Positions 56,689-64,000 of a DNA stretch of 64,000 nucleotides are shown piece after piece. This DNA is from Coenobita brevimanus. Lineage: Eukaryota; Arthropoda; Malacostraca; Decapoda; Coenobitidae. A program made the position numbers and the translations under genes. A model generated the notes under the pieces. That model had not been told where the DNA came from and made no database searches. It saw only the letters and a program-made list of their open reading frames with translations. Location: contig CM064670.1 of the NCBI GenBank assembly GCA_032717465.1, forward strand, positions 18,283,439 through 18,347,438, in the 5' to 3' direction. The first letter of the stretch is position 1; each line of letters opens with the position of its first letter.

Positions 56689-58119
56689 ATGTTTAAAGTG
56701 GAGGGGGATAGATTAATAATGATCTTGACCAAGCTATTCAATAAGATATGGGTGACGGGGTTACTACCATCAGTTTGGAAGAATGGTGTAATTGTTAAAG
56801 TTCCGAAGAAGGGAGACCTGAGTGAATGTGGTAATTGGAGGGGAATCTCTTTGTCACCGACAGCTTTGAAAGTTTTCAGTAGAGTGTTGTTAAATAGGTT
56901 GGAGCCGGTGGTTGAGGGTATTCTGAGGGATGAACAGGCTGGTTTTAGAAAGGGACGTGGTTGCAATGATCAGATCTTTATAGTTAGGCATTTGATGCAG
57001 CAAGTTAATGAAATGAGAGTACCGTTAAGTCTTTGTTTTGTTGATTTTGAAAAGGCTTTTGATAGTGTTTCGAGAGAGACTATGGGGAAGATCATGAGAC
57101 ATTATGGAATACCAGAGGAGTTTGTGAGGGTCATTATGAACATGCATGAGGACACATTTTGTAAAGTGATGGTTGATGGTTGTCTGAGTGATTCGTTTGA
57201 AGTCAAGTCCGGAGTAATTCAAGGTGGTGTTCAATCGCCTTTACTATTTATATTAGTCATTGATTACATTATGAAACGCGTTGGAACAGAAACCGGTGCA
57301 GGTATACTTTGGGGAGAGAACAGGAAACTTTTGGATTTAGATTATGCAGATGATATAGTTTTGATTTGTGATGGGCCAGAAGAGATGCAGAGAGTGTTGG
57401 ACTGTTTGGTGAGTGAAGGTCGCAAGGTGGGTTTGGTTATTAATTGTGGAAAAACTGAAATAATCAATATGAATATGGAAAATGCACAGGAATGTGTAAT
57501 TGGAGGTATGGTTGTAAAGCAAGTTGATAGGTTTAAATATTTAGGTACTTATTTAGCCAAGGATGGTTCTTTGAACTTTGAATTCGAGGAAAGGTTAAAG
57601 AAGGCTAATCAGGCAATGGGAATGCTTAAAAATATTTGGAATAATAACAATTTCTCTGTGCATACAAAAATCAAACTTTATAAGGTAATGGTTAGGAGTA
57701 TCTTAATTTATGGACACGAGTCTCGGTACAGCACAGTGGCTATGGAAAATAAATTCTTGGTGTTTGAAAATAAAGCACTTAGAAGAATATTAGGAGTTAA
57801 GTGGTGGGAAAGGATACCAAATAGTAGAACTGGAGAAATAACGGGAGTGCAGCCGATCGATGAATATGTTAGATTCTCACGATGGAAGTGGCTAGGACAT
57901 GTGTACAGGAGACAGGGAATAGTACGAGGTACACCAGGGTGGGTGGCACTTGGTAGGAGAGGTAGAGGAAGGCCAAAAGAGACGTGGGTGAGGACAATGA
58001 GACGGGAAGCTGGAGATGAGTGTTGGGGAGATCTTGAGGAGTTAGCACAAGATAGGATGTGGTGGTGTGAGTTCATCGAGGCCCTATGCATCCCCGAGGG
58101 TGCCACAGGAAATGATTGA
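56689..58119 (+). CDS. LINE-delta reverse transcriptase, 476 codons open
   Basis: RNA-dependent DNA polymerase of a non-LTR retrotransposon. The start given is the first Met after the stop at 56656; in the intact element the frame continues upstream. Blocks with residue positions are VKVPKKGDLSECGNWRGISL (37-56), AGFRKGRGCNDQIF (84-97), LCFVDFEKAFDSVSRE (115-130, first catalytic Asp), GVIQGGVQSPLLF (175-187) and YADD (219-222, about 57343-57354). FKYLGTYLAKDGSLNFEFEE, RRILGVKWWERIPNSRTGEI, WKWLGHVYRRQGIVRG, and GRRGRGRPKETWVRTMRREA then follow. Residues 180 and 182 (GG-Q) differ from the common QGxxLSP form. The TGA stop is supplied by the TGAT tail. The copy is probably inactive because of the upstream breaks and absent endonuclease. 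Confidence 0.88.
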   Translation: MFKVEGDRLIMILTKLFNKIWVTGLLPSVWKNGVIVKVPKKGDLSECGNWRGISLSPTALKVFSRVLLNRLEPVVEGILRDEQAGFRKGRGCNDQIFIVRHLMQQVNEMRVPLSLCFVDFEKAFDSVSRETMGKIMRHYGIPEEFVRVIMNMHEDTFCKVMVDGCLSDSFEVKSGVIQGGVQSPLLFILVIDYIMKRVGTETGAGILWGENRKLLDLDYADDIVLICDGPEEMQRVLDCLVSEGRKVGLVINCGKTEIINMNMENAQECVIGGMVVKQVDRFKYLGTYLAKDGSLNFEFEERLKKANQAMGMLKNIWNNNNFSVHTKIKLYKVMVRSILIYGHESRYSTVAMENKFLVFENKALRRILGVKWWERIPNSRTGEITGVQPIDEYVRFSRWKWLGHVYRRQGIVRGTPGWVALGRRGRGRPKETWVRTMRREAGDECWGDLEELAQDRMWWCEFIEALCIPEGATGND

Positions 58120-58132
58120 TTGATTGATTGAT

Positions 58133-58999
58133 ATTATGGCATTTTATTATTAGCTTCTTAAGGAGGTGGGGGAACTGGGAACGGAAGGAGAGAGGGGACG
58201 AAGAACAGGGTGGCGGGGGTAGTGGGGGGAACAGAGGCGACGGGGGGGGGAAGGGGAAGGATCAGAGAAGGCACGAGAGTAGACAGGAGGGGGGTGACAG
58301 GGAGTAGGAGGGGCGGGGGATACCAGGAAGGAGATGGGGGAACGGAACAGGGATGGACGGAGGGTGGGTGACCGGGAATGGAACCGGGAAGGGAATGAGG
58401 GAAGGAAACGGGAGAAGAGGAGGGAAACGGGAGGGGAGGAACCGAGGGTGGATTGGGAGGGGGGGGAGGAAGGGAGGAAAAAGGGTGGACGATGGTGGGA
58501 AGGCAACGGGGGTGGACGGGGGGAAAAGTAGTATGGCTGAGAACCCTCCGTCACTCCCATGGTCACTCCCCTATGAAAAGTGGACAATTTGCTGCTTGAC
58601 TGGAACTGTGTATTAATTTTATGATTGGAAGTTAATAAGTAAATAAGTCCACCCGCACTTCAGTTATTCATCTGTGGCATTTTTTACTCTTGTAAGAAGT
58701 ATATAAACTTAATGAATGGAAAATAACAACATATGCTTAACAGAAATTCCTTTTCGTACAATTCTGACCCTATTGATGGGGCTCCGGAGTTTATAGTTCT
58801 AAAGAATGCTGTGATACTGTATAACTGCAGTCCAAATAAACAAACACAATAAACATCCATTACAAATGCATGGCTCTCGCTGACTGGCAAAATATAAAGT
58901 TTAGGATCACCAATCTACCACATAATGCTGCATTTATGATTGAATCCATTAATGCTGAACGCTTAAGCAGGGTAAAAAGCTAGTGTACAGCTATTATAC
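58133..58999. other. G-rich tract, then unassigned sequence
   Basis: 58155-58535 is strongly purine- and G-rich on the plus strand, with GGGAACGGGAGGGGAGGAA-like words repeating irregularly. 58536-58999 shows nothing recognisable. Confidence 0.6.
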
Positions 59000-59014
59000 C
59001 AGTGACTGTCGACC
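59000..59014 (+). repeat. hAT left terminal inverted repeat
   Basis: CAGTGACTGTCGACC; it pairs imperfectly with 60126-60140. Confidence 0.6.
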
Positions 59015-59077
59015 AGGGGTAAATTGGCCCCCAGGGGGGGGGGGTACAAAATGGCAGGGAGGTAAATATATCATATC

Positions 59078-59088
59078 GGAAAATTAAT
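59078..59088 (+). repeat. target-site duplication of SINE-2, left copy
   Basis: GGAAAATTAAT; an identical 11-mer lies at 59581-59591. Confidence 0.85.
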
Positions 59089-59580
59089 AGGTGGGGGCGC
59101 TCACCATCCACTCTCTCGATGTAGTGCTGCTGTTGGGTGTCTGCCCTTTCCTTTCCGCCATCCTTCTTAATTCCTTCCATCCTCTTCTGTCTTCCTTTCT
59201 TTCATTCTTTCCTTGTCCTTCTGCCTACGGGTGACTTTACACTCCTTCTTCTGTCTTTCTTTCCTTCATTCTTTCCTCTTCCTTCTGCCTGTGGGTGACT
59301 CTACACTGAGTGACAGGCCAAATGGTTTCCTGTACACCAGGAAAACATTTACTATGCTTACCCAAATTTTGGCGCCTGGTGGTTTAGTGGGTAATTCTTG
59401 CGCTCCAATCGGATTGAGCCGGTGAAGGTTTATTTCCAAGGGATGGTAGGGGTTGATTGTTCATGTAATGACACTCACGGATGAATGAGGCTGGTCACTC
59501 TCATCTTAAATGTCAGGACCAACTGCCTAGCCCCGAGCTCCTACACTCCTCATGGGGCAATGCAGGTTTGGATGATGGAT
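59089..59580 (+). mobile_element. SINE-2, full-length copy with 11-bp target duplication
   Basis: It is bounded exactly by GGAAAATTAAT on both sides, which defines the family's limits. It starts AGGTGGGGGCGCTCACCATC and has the same CT-rich duplicated segment as 55283. The A-box TGGTTTAGTGG at 59380-59390 fits the TRGYNNARNGG consensus exactly. A B-box-like GGTTTATTTCC at 59428-59438 follows at tRNA-like spacing. It ends in GGATGATGGAT. Mobilisation by a LINE is inferred from the target duplication and the short tandem tail. Confidence 0.82.
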
Positions 59581-59619
59581 GGAAAATTAATTATTAATTC
59601 TGTAATACTTTATACCTGG

Positions 59620-59880
59620 CTATCCACATTTGATCCTCAAACTTTCGCTAGTCTTACAGAAGAAAATGAAAGGGTTGATATGGATTTTTGGATGAAACTC
59701 ACAGATTCATTCCCACATCTTACTCATCGTGCCTTCAGAGTGCTTGTTCCTTCTGCCACTACGATATGCAGGGTTCTCTATTTTAGTAGCAATGACAAAA
59801 GCAGGGAACCGCAAGAAAGCCGATGACAACATGAGAGTAGCGTGGACATCAACAGCTTCTCGAATAAATTAACTGGTTGA
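59620..59880 (+). pseudogene. hAT transposase C-terminal (dimerisation) fragment
   Basis: The frame reads LASLTEENERVDMDFWMKLT, then DSFPHLTHRAFRVLVPSATT, the counterpart of FWxxxxxxYPxLxxxALxxLLPFxTT in hAT transposases of the ZBED5/FAM200 type. A second frame gives NMRVAWTSTASRI, matching the DLRxALSxxxPRI block that follows. The normal YLCExxFS segment is degraded. The catalytic part is missing through internal deletion, so the copy is non-functional. Confidence 0.7.
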
Positions 59881-60126
59881 CTCAATGAGTCAACAGTGTT
59901 CTCAATGACTGCTTCTGGTATTTTTGTCTGTTATTGATCGATGTAAGTGGAATATATAATTATTTTCTTCCTTTATCAAAGTTTATTTCGTGCAAAACCA
60001 TATCGAAAATGTTTTTGTATCTTCCTTTTATTCTGTGCCTTTGTGCCAGCTATGCATTTTTTGTATGGGGGTAAGGGGATAAACGGCTAAATACATCAAG
60101 CTGAGACAGTAAATGACAAAGGTGGC

Positions 60127-60140
60127 GTTGAGAATCGCTG
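60127..60140 (-). repeat. hAT right terminal inverted repeat
   Basis: GTTGAGAATCGCTG; it reads CAGCGATTCTCAAC on the minus strand. Confidence 0.65.
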
Positions 60141-60500
60141 CCCTAGAGTAGGCGTGTCGTACATCAAAGAAAACGGATGTGATTTCTACCCCACTTAGGC
60201 ACTGCAAGGGAAACTCTAATAAATTTCTGACACCTCACTTTATGCCCCCACTGTTTGTACTGGGCAATACTGTAGAATACATGCCATACCTGACCTTGGC
60301 CAGCACCCGTGTACGCGCTGCTACATACCTGTGGGGAGAAACATCAGAATTAGCAACACAGTGTCAGCTTTTCCATCATCATGACCTAAATTCCCCCTAC
60401 AGAAGTTTTGATAGACGAGCGATATGAGAGTGTGACCCGTTTTCTCTGAGGACTTCCGATTCTGATTCAGTTTCTGAATTTTATCCATCCCCTTAATCGG
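60141..60500. other. unassigned sequence
   Basis: No gene recognised. Confidence 0.5.
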
Positions 60501-60557
60501 TGCATTATATTATACAGGGTGTCCCGCCAGATTGCTGGGAACTTTTAAACAGTTATT

Positions 60558-60815
60558 CTAGTGCTTATTCTGAGTAAAAACTGATATCAACATGGGTCCA
60601 TTGCTAAACCGTTTAGACCTATAATTACTAATGACCCTGGTGAAAGCGGCCTCGCTCATACCTCGCCCCTCATTTACACAATAGGCTATAGCTCCAAGAT
60701 CCTTAAAATTGTCAACCTTGTCGAGTATTTCAGCTCCCATCTGGATGCAGCCATTCATGTTTCTTTTCTCTAACCTGTACTGCCTGCTAACATCTGTCAT
60801 ACTCGTTCCTTTCAC
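60558..60815 (-). pseudogene. possible LINE post-RT fragment
   Basis: The minus-strand frame reads GCIQMGAEILDKVDNFKDLG then AIAYCVNEGRGMSEAAFTRV. This resembles the segment after the RT core of LINE proteins, where a short beta strand leads into VDxFxYLGxxI and a xEIxxRI block. No other LINE block is adjacent, so the call is weak. Confidence 0.35.
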
Positions 60816-60840
60816 ATCTTAAATCCATTAGGTCATCAGT

Positions 60841-61429
60841 ACTTGCAGCTCCGTAACGGCTGAGAACTGGATCCATGTTGACAGCATTTTTTTTTTTTTT
60901 TGACTTTTAATTAGTTCTGAAATAGTCCCGTCAAGAATCCCAAACATCTCCCTGAACACCATGTATTTTCCTTGTATAATGAGCAGCATAAAGGCTAAGG
61001 CATGAATGATGGGTGATAGAAATGCAGCCCCTTCTCGCTGGGGACTGGAATGGTAGTTCTACTTTTGTTTATTCGTTATACTGCGCTTAGATTTTACTCA
61101 TCCCATTTTTAAATAGTAGGAAGAGGGTTAGAAAACTGGTGATGGCAAATAGGAGAGGAACTATGGCACGAATGAAGATATCCAGTTCAATGATCATGCA
61201 CTCATTCGCTCTAAACTTATATGAGCATAATCGTGTCATCGTCAACATCATCATCATCACCAGCATCACGAAAAAAAAAAAAAAAAAAAACTCCATCATC
61301 CTCATCCTCATCATCAACCTAACATTACTTCTCTGTATCAGATGGACTGGATATGAATCTGTAACACCGAGAGAATGCACATAGGCAGAAAAAAATAACA
61401 TCAGTTTCAGGTAAAGTAGGTCAAACATT
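60841..61429. other. unassigned sequence
   Basis: A T run lies at 60888-60901, and a CATCAT-rich patch with an A run at 61241-61290. No gene recognised. Confidence 0.5.
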
Positions 61430-61970
61430 CATGCAGTGATTTCAGCCCCGGTACATGTTAACAGTATCAGACTCCTATGGCTCACTCAGAGACAAATTAC
61501 ATTGTCTGGAATTTGTTGGAACAGAACACTAAGGGTTATTTCGACCGTGAAAAAGTTAATGGTACCAGTATTACCGAAACACCCTTGGGTTCCTTTGCTC
61601 CCTTATCCGAATATAATCATTTAGGGAAAACTGGAATGAAATATCAGAGCTGCCCCGGTCATGAGAGAGCTAAATGACCACCATTACATAAATGGCATAC
61701 AAAGACACGTTACTCCTCCTTAATCTATGTCTGCTGGGTATTTCCTCAGCTGAATAAAACCGCTTGTTGTAGGTCTGCATAATATACTGTCTGTGTAGAA
61801 AAAGCTGAGATCATAACAGCTCTAAAACGATTCTAAAGCGTCTGATATGAACGCAAATAAAAATGCGTACGCGCATTCTCAGCAGCGACGGGTCCAGCTT
61901 TTTGGTGTGATTTTAGCCGAACAAAATCATCTGGTGCCACCCTGGAGGAATCAACACGCCCATCCTCAGT
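61430..61970 (+). repeat. cluster of MITE-T-like units
   Basis: Degenerate cores lie near 61487 (ACAAATTACATTGTCTGGAA), 61605 (CGAATATAATCATTTAGGGA), 61752 (AGCTGAATAAAACCGCTTGT) and 61918 (GAACAAAATCATCTGGTGCC), again 115-165 bases apart. Each is preceded by a CTATGGCTCACTCAG-like block. The arrangement matches the 41340 array. Confidence 0.5.
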
Positions 61971-62244
61971 AACCAAAGGATAATTCCCTTTAATTCTTTG
62001 TTAGCTTTGACTTCCATCAGCTGAAAAGTAACTGTAACAGCTTCTTCGGAGGGTAGGGGACCGAGGTTTGGCTAGCGTAGTCGACAGGGTTAATGGGATT
62101 ATTTGACACAATGTTTGATCCTTTGCCATAGACCAGAACATATAGGGGCGAAAGCTCAACCTACCCCCTTCGCAGAATTACATAACCGAAAATCCTCCAG
62201 GCATTACCAAAGAACCGACTCGTAAACACGTAAGATACTGTTGT

Positions 62245-62295
62245 CATCCTGATCAGGGTGGACCTACCTGTACCTTACCACTAGACCACCAAGCA
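62245..62295 (-). repeat. tRNA-like A-box region, possible SINE remnant
   Basis: On the minus strand GCTTGGTGGTCTAGTGGTAA contains TGGTCTAGTGG, an exact A-box match. No good B-box follows at the expected distance. A tRNA gene is not supported. Confidence 0.3.
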
Positions 62296-62765
62296 AATGT
62301 TAGAGAATAAATTACCTAGGTGCATCCAGTGTAGAGGGGTAATTCATTTGCTGACTATTGCCCAAGTCAGTGGACTGACTACGAATATGACACATCTTCT
62401 TATGTTATTATTACAACTACAAGACAGTTTTACTTACTACATTGTAGACATCCTGCACGGAATTGGTAAAAAGCCAAGCCTTCAACACATTGCTCAGTTG
62501 GATGGTGCATGGCGACGCTATTTATGTCAACGCTGCATTGTAAATATACATGCTTGTCCGTGTGCCAGGCAGATTACTACACCCTGAATCTTAGTCGCCA
62601 TGAATCTACCCTGGGAGTTAATTGGTATCTGAACCCCTACCAGTGGGTGGTACAGCGTCCCCAGCCACGTAGATACAAACGTAAACAACTCATTTTGTGT
62701 CAGGATTATTTCTTAAGTATCCAATAAATAAATAAATAAATGAATATATCAGATATACTGAAATT
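62296..62765. other. unassigned sequence with a 96-codon open frame and AATA tail
   Basis: The open frame 62297-62587 encodes a cysteine- and leucine-containing peptide I do not recognise. Downstream, at 62723-62740, lies an (AATA)n stretch that may be the tail of a retroposon covering this region. No function is proposed. Confidence 0.35.
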
Positions 62766-62775
62766 AAATGATATA

Positions 62776-62812
62776 TCATCATCATTATCATCATCATCAT
62801 CATCATCATCAT
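62776..62812. repeat. (ATC)n microsatellite
   Basis: ATC array. Confidence 0.92.
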
Positions 62813-62964
62813 CCTGATCTCTTTTTCCTACCTTGAGATGGAATGAGGTAGAGTCCAGAAAGCAAGGAACGACAACGCGACGAGGGAAGACTTGTCATCG
62901 GTAAGCCCAGCGAAATGAGTCAGATGTAATTCACTCACCAATACCGATTCCATCCCACAAGCCT

Positions 62965-63121
<157 letters not shown>

Positions 63122-63357
63122 GGTTAGTTAGTTTAAATGTTCGTCATATTACTTGCCAGAAAGTCAGTTCGACAACTATCAAGCCAGAAAAGGGATGCCA
63201 AGCCCGTTTTACGCATTATATAATTATATACCATCCAACCAACTCAGTCCTCCGTCAGTTCCCTAGCATCAACAGCTTCCTTACCTGGTACCAAAACACT
63301 GATATATGAATATAACCTATGATCTCTTCCATTGGCTATTGGCTATCCTGTTTCAAT

Positions 63358-63549
63358 TTAATTCCTTCGCTACGATTATTGTTACCTCTAGACGATTTTA
63401 TTAAGCTTAGAGAGACACTCGTAGTAGTGAAACAGCTGAAGAAAAGTTCATTTAACCTCTCTAGTTCCAAAAGCCTCCCAGATCGAATAAACTCGTCTGG
63501 AGACAGGCATAATACAGTACAAAAGGCGTTCTCTGATTGTACTGGTTAA
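63358..63549 (+). repeat. two adjoining MITE-T units in opposite orientation
   Basis: TTAATTCCTTCGCTACGATT starts the first unit, which holds CTAGACGATTTTATTAAGCT. TTAACCTCTCTAGTTCCAAA (about 63464) starts the second, which holds GATCGAATAAACTCGTCTGG and ends GTACTGGTTAA at 63549. The two cores are inverted relative to each other. All three junctions are at TTAA. Confidence 0.55.
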
Positions 63550-64000
63550 CATGACAACTCTAAGGGCTGGCGCACAAGTTCAATAGAGAACACCGCAGCA
63601 ACAAAATCTACGGGAGCGAATTGCCATTTTTCAGTGACTGAGAGGACTCAAAAGGTCTTTCTCTAAATACAAACGTTAACTGGGCATTGTTTACCAGACT
63701 GGGGATTAACCAAACATGTACACTCTGGGCCTAAAGTTCGCCTACTATTTACTGCATCAATTTCACACTTAGGATATGCCCGTCACTTTCCTCCTTGAAG
63801 TATATAAAATTAAACATATGAACTGAGAAGCTTGCCAACTCTCCCTCTCTTTAGTAACATTTGCTAATAGTGGGCAATGAGAAGTAGATGTGGTTAAATT
63901 TTAGGCAAGTTTTTGTCCCTAACTGTACTTTCTACCACCTGTTATCTTTTACTTTTTCACGCGCCTCAAGTTGTCATCATACACTCCCCACAAGCAAACT
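63550..64000. other. unassigned sequence at window end
   Basis: No gene or repeat recognised. Confidence 0.5.

Larger units (their letters stand above)
56228..58132 (+). mobile_element. LINE-delta, 5'-truncated non-LTR retrotransposon
   Basis: A reverse-transcriptase-bearing LINE unlike LINE-alpha in sequence. The coding region ends inside a (TGAT)n tail at 58112-58132, so there is practically no 3' UTR. It contains one frameshift near 56575 and one stop at 56656-56658. The downstream 476 codons are open. No second copy was found in the window. Confidence 0.88.
59000..60140 (+). mobile_element. hAT element (ZBED5-like), internally deleted remnant
   Basis: The left end CAGTGACTGTCGACC (59000-59014) followed by AGGGGTAAATTGGCCCCCAG is typical of hAT ends. 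The right end GTTGAGAATCGCTG (60127-60140) is its inverted counterpart, with CAGcGaTTcTCaAC as the shared consensus. Between them are the C-terminal end of a hAT transposase and an inserted SINE-2. No matching 8-bp target duplication is visible at the ends. Confidence 0.7.

Noticed and set aside
58150..58587. 145-codon proline/serine-rich frame on the minus strand
   Set aside because: It is a composition artefact of the G-rich tract.

Overview
The window looks like repeat-dominated nuclear DNA of an arthropod, most likely a decapod crustacean. That placement is an inference from the very high density of long pure microsatellites, the mix of non-LTR retrotransposon families, hAT and TTAA-bounded elements, and a degenerate stretch of CCTAA units (the arthropod telomere motif). 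I found no convincing host protein-coding gene, rRNA or intact tRNA. Nearly every ORF with recognisable protein similarity belongs to a transposable element. The working family names used here (LINE-alpha to delta, SINE-1, SINE-2, MITE-T, MITE-H, Rep-B, Rep-560) are mine.

Layout. Positions 1-5335 hold a long but broken LINE-alpha copy (endonuclease plus reverse transcriptase), interrupted by a second LINE (LINE-beta) with a 7-bp target-site duplication. From 5.3 to 16 kb there are microsatellites, a 23-bp minisatellite, a 118-bp tandem repeat, a tRNA-derived SINE between two TG arrays, a LINE C-terminal remnant, a 550-bp pyrimidine tract, two SINE-2 fragments and a sharp hairpin. From 16.6 to 24.4 kb there are a LINE-alpha 3' end (minus strand), a 67-bp tandem repeat, a third LINE-alpha copy and a LINE-gamma copy. 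From 24.4 to 38.8 kb there are mostly unrecognised sequence, a degenerate 48-bp minisatellite, further LINE-alpha and LINE-gamma 3' ends, an inverted-repeat element with a hairpin inside its ends (MITE-H), CCTAA-like sequence and a complete Rep-560 repeat. From 39.7 to 46.1 kb there are clusters of MITE-T, a 30-bp minisatellite and long CA arrays.

From 46.1 to 49.1 kb lies a decayed Jockey-type LINE on the minus strand. From 49.5 to 51.1 kb lies a second Rep-560 copy split by the best-preserved LINE-alpha 3' end. From 51.3 to 54.9 kb lies the most interesting object: about 3.6 kb bounded by roughly 108-bp terminal inverted repeats, enclosing the broken gene of a large protein with an XPG/FEN-like acidic region and a C-terminal cysteine-rich CXC-like tail. 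From 55.0 to 60.1 kb there are SINE-2 copies, a LINE-delta element with a 476-codon open reverse transcriptase, and a ZBED5-like hAT remnant into which a full-length SINE-2 inserted with a perfect 11-bp target-site duplication. The rest is MITE-T copies and compound microsatellites.

How the parts relate. The nested insertions give relative ages: LINE-beta is younger than the LINE-alpha copy it splits, LINE-alpha copy 5 is younger than Rep-560, and SINE-2 is younger than the hAT. Several retroposons end directly in short tandem tails (ATAG, ATGG, CAA, GAT, TGAT, GATG), so part of the microsatellite load appears to have been seeded by retroposon 3' tails.
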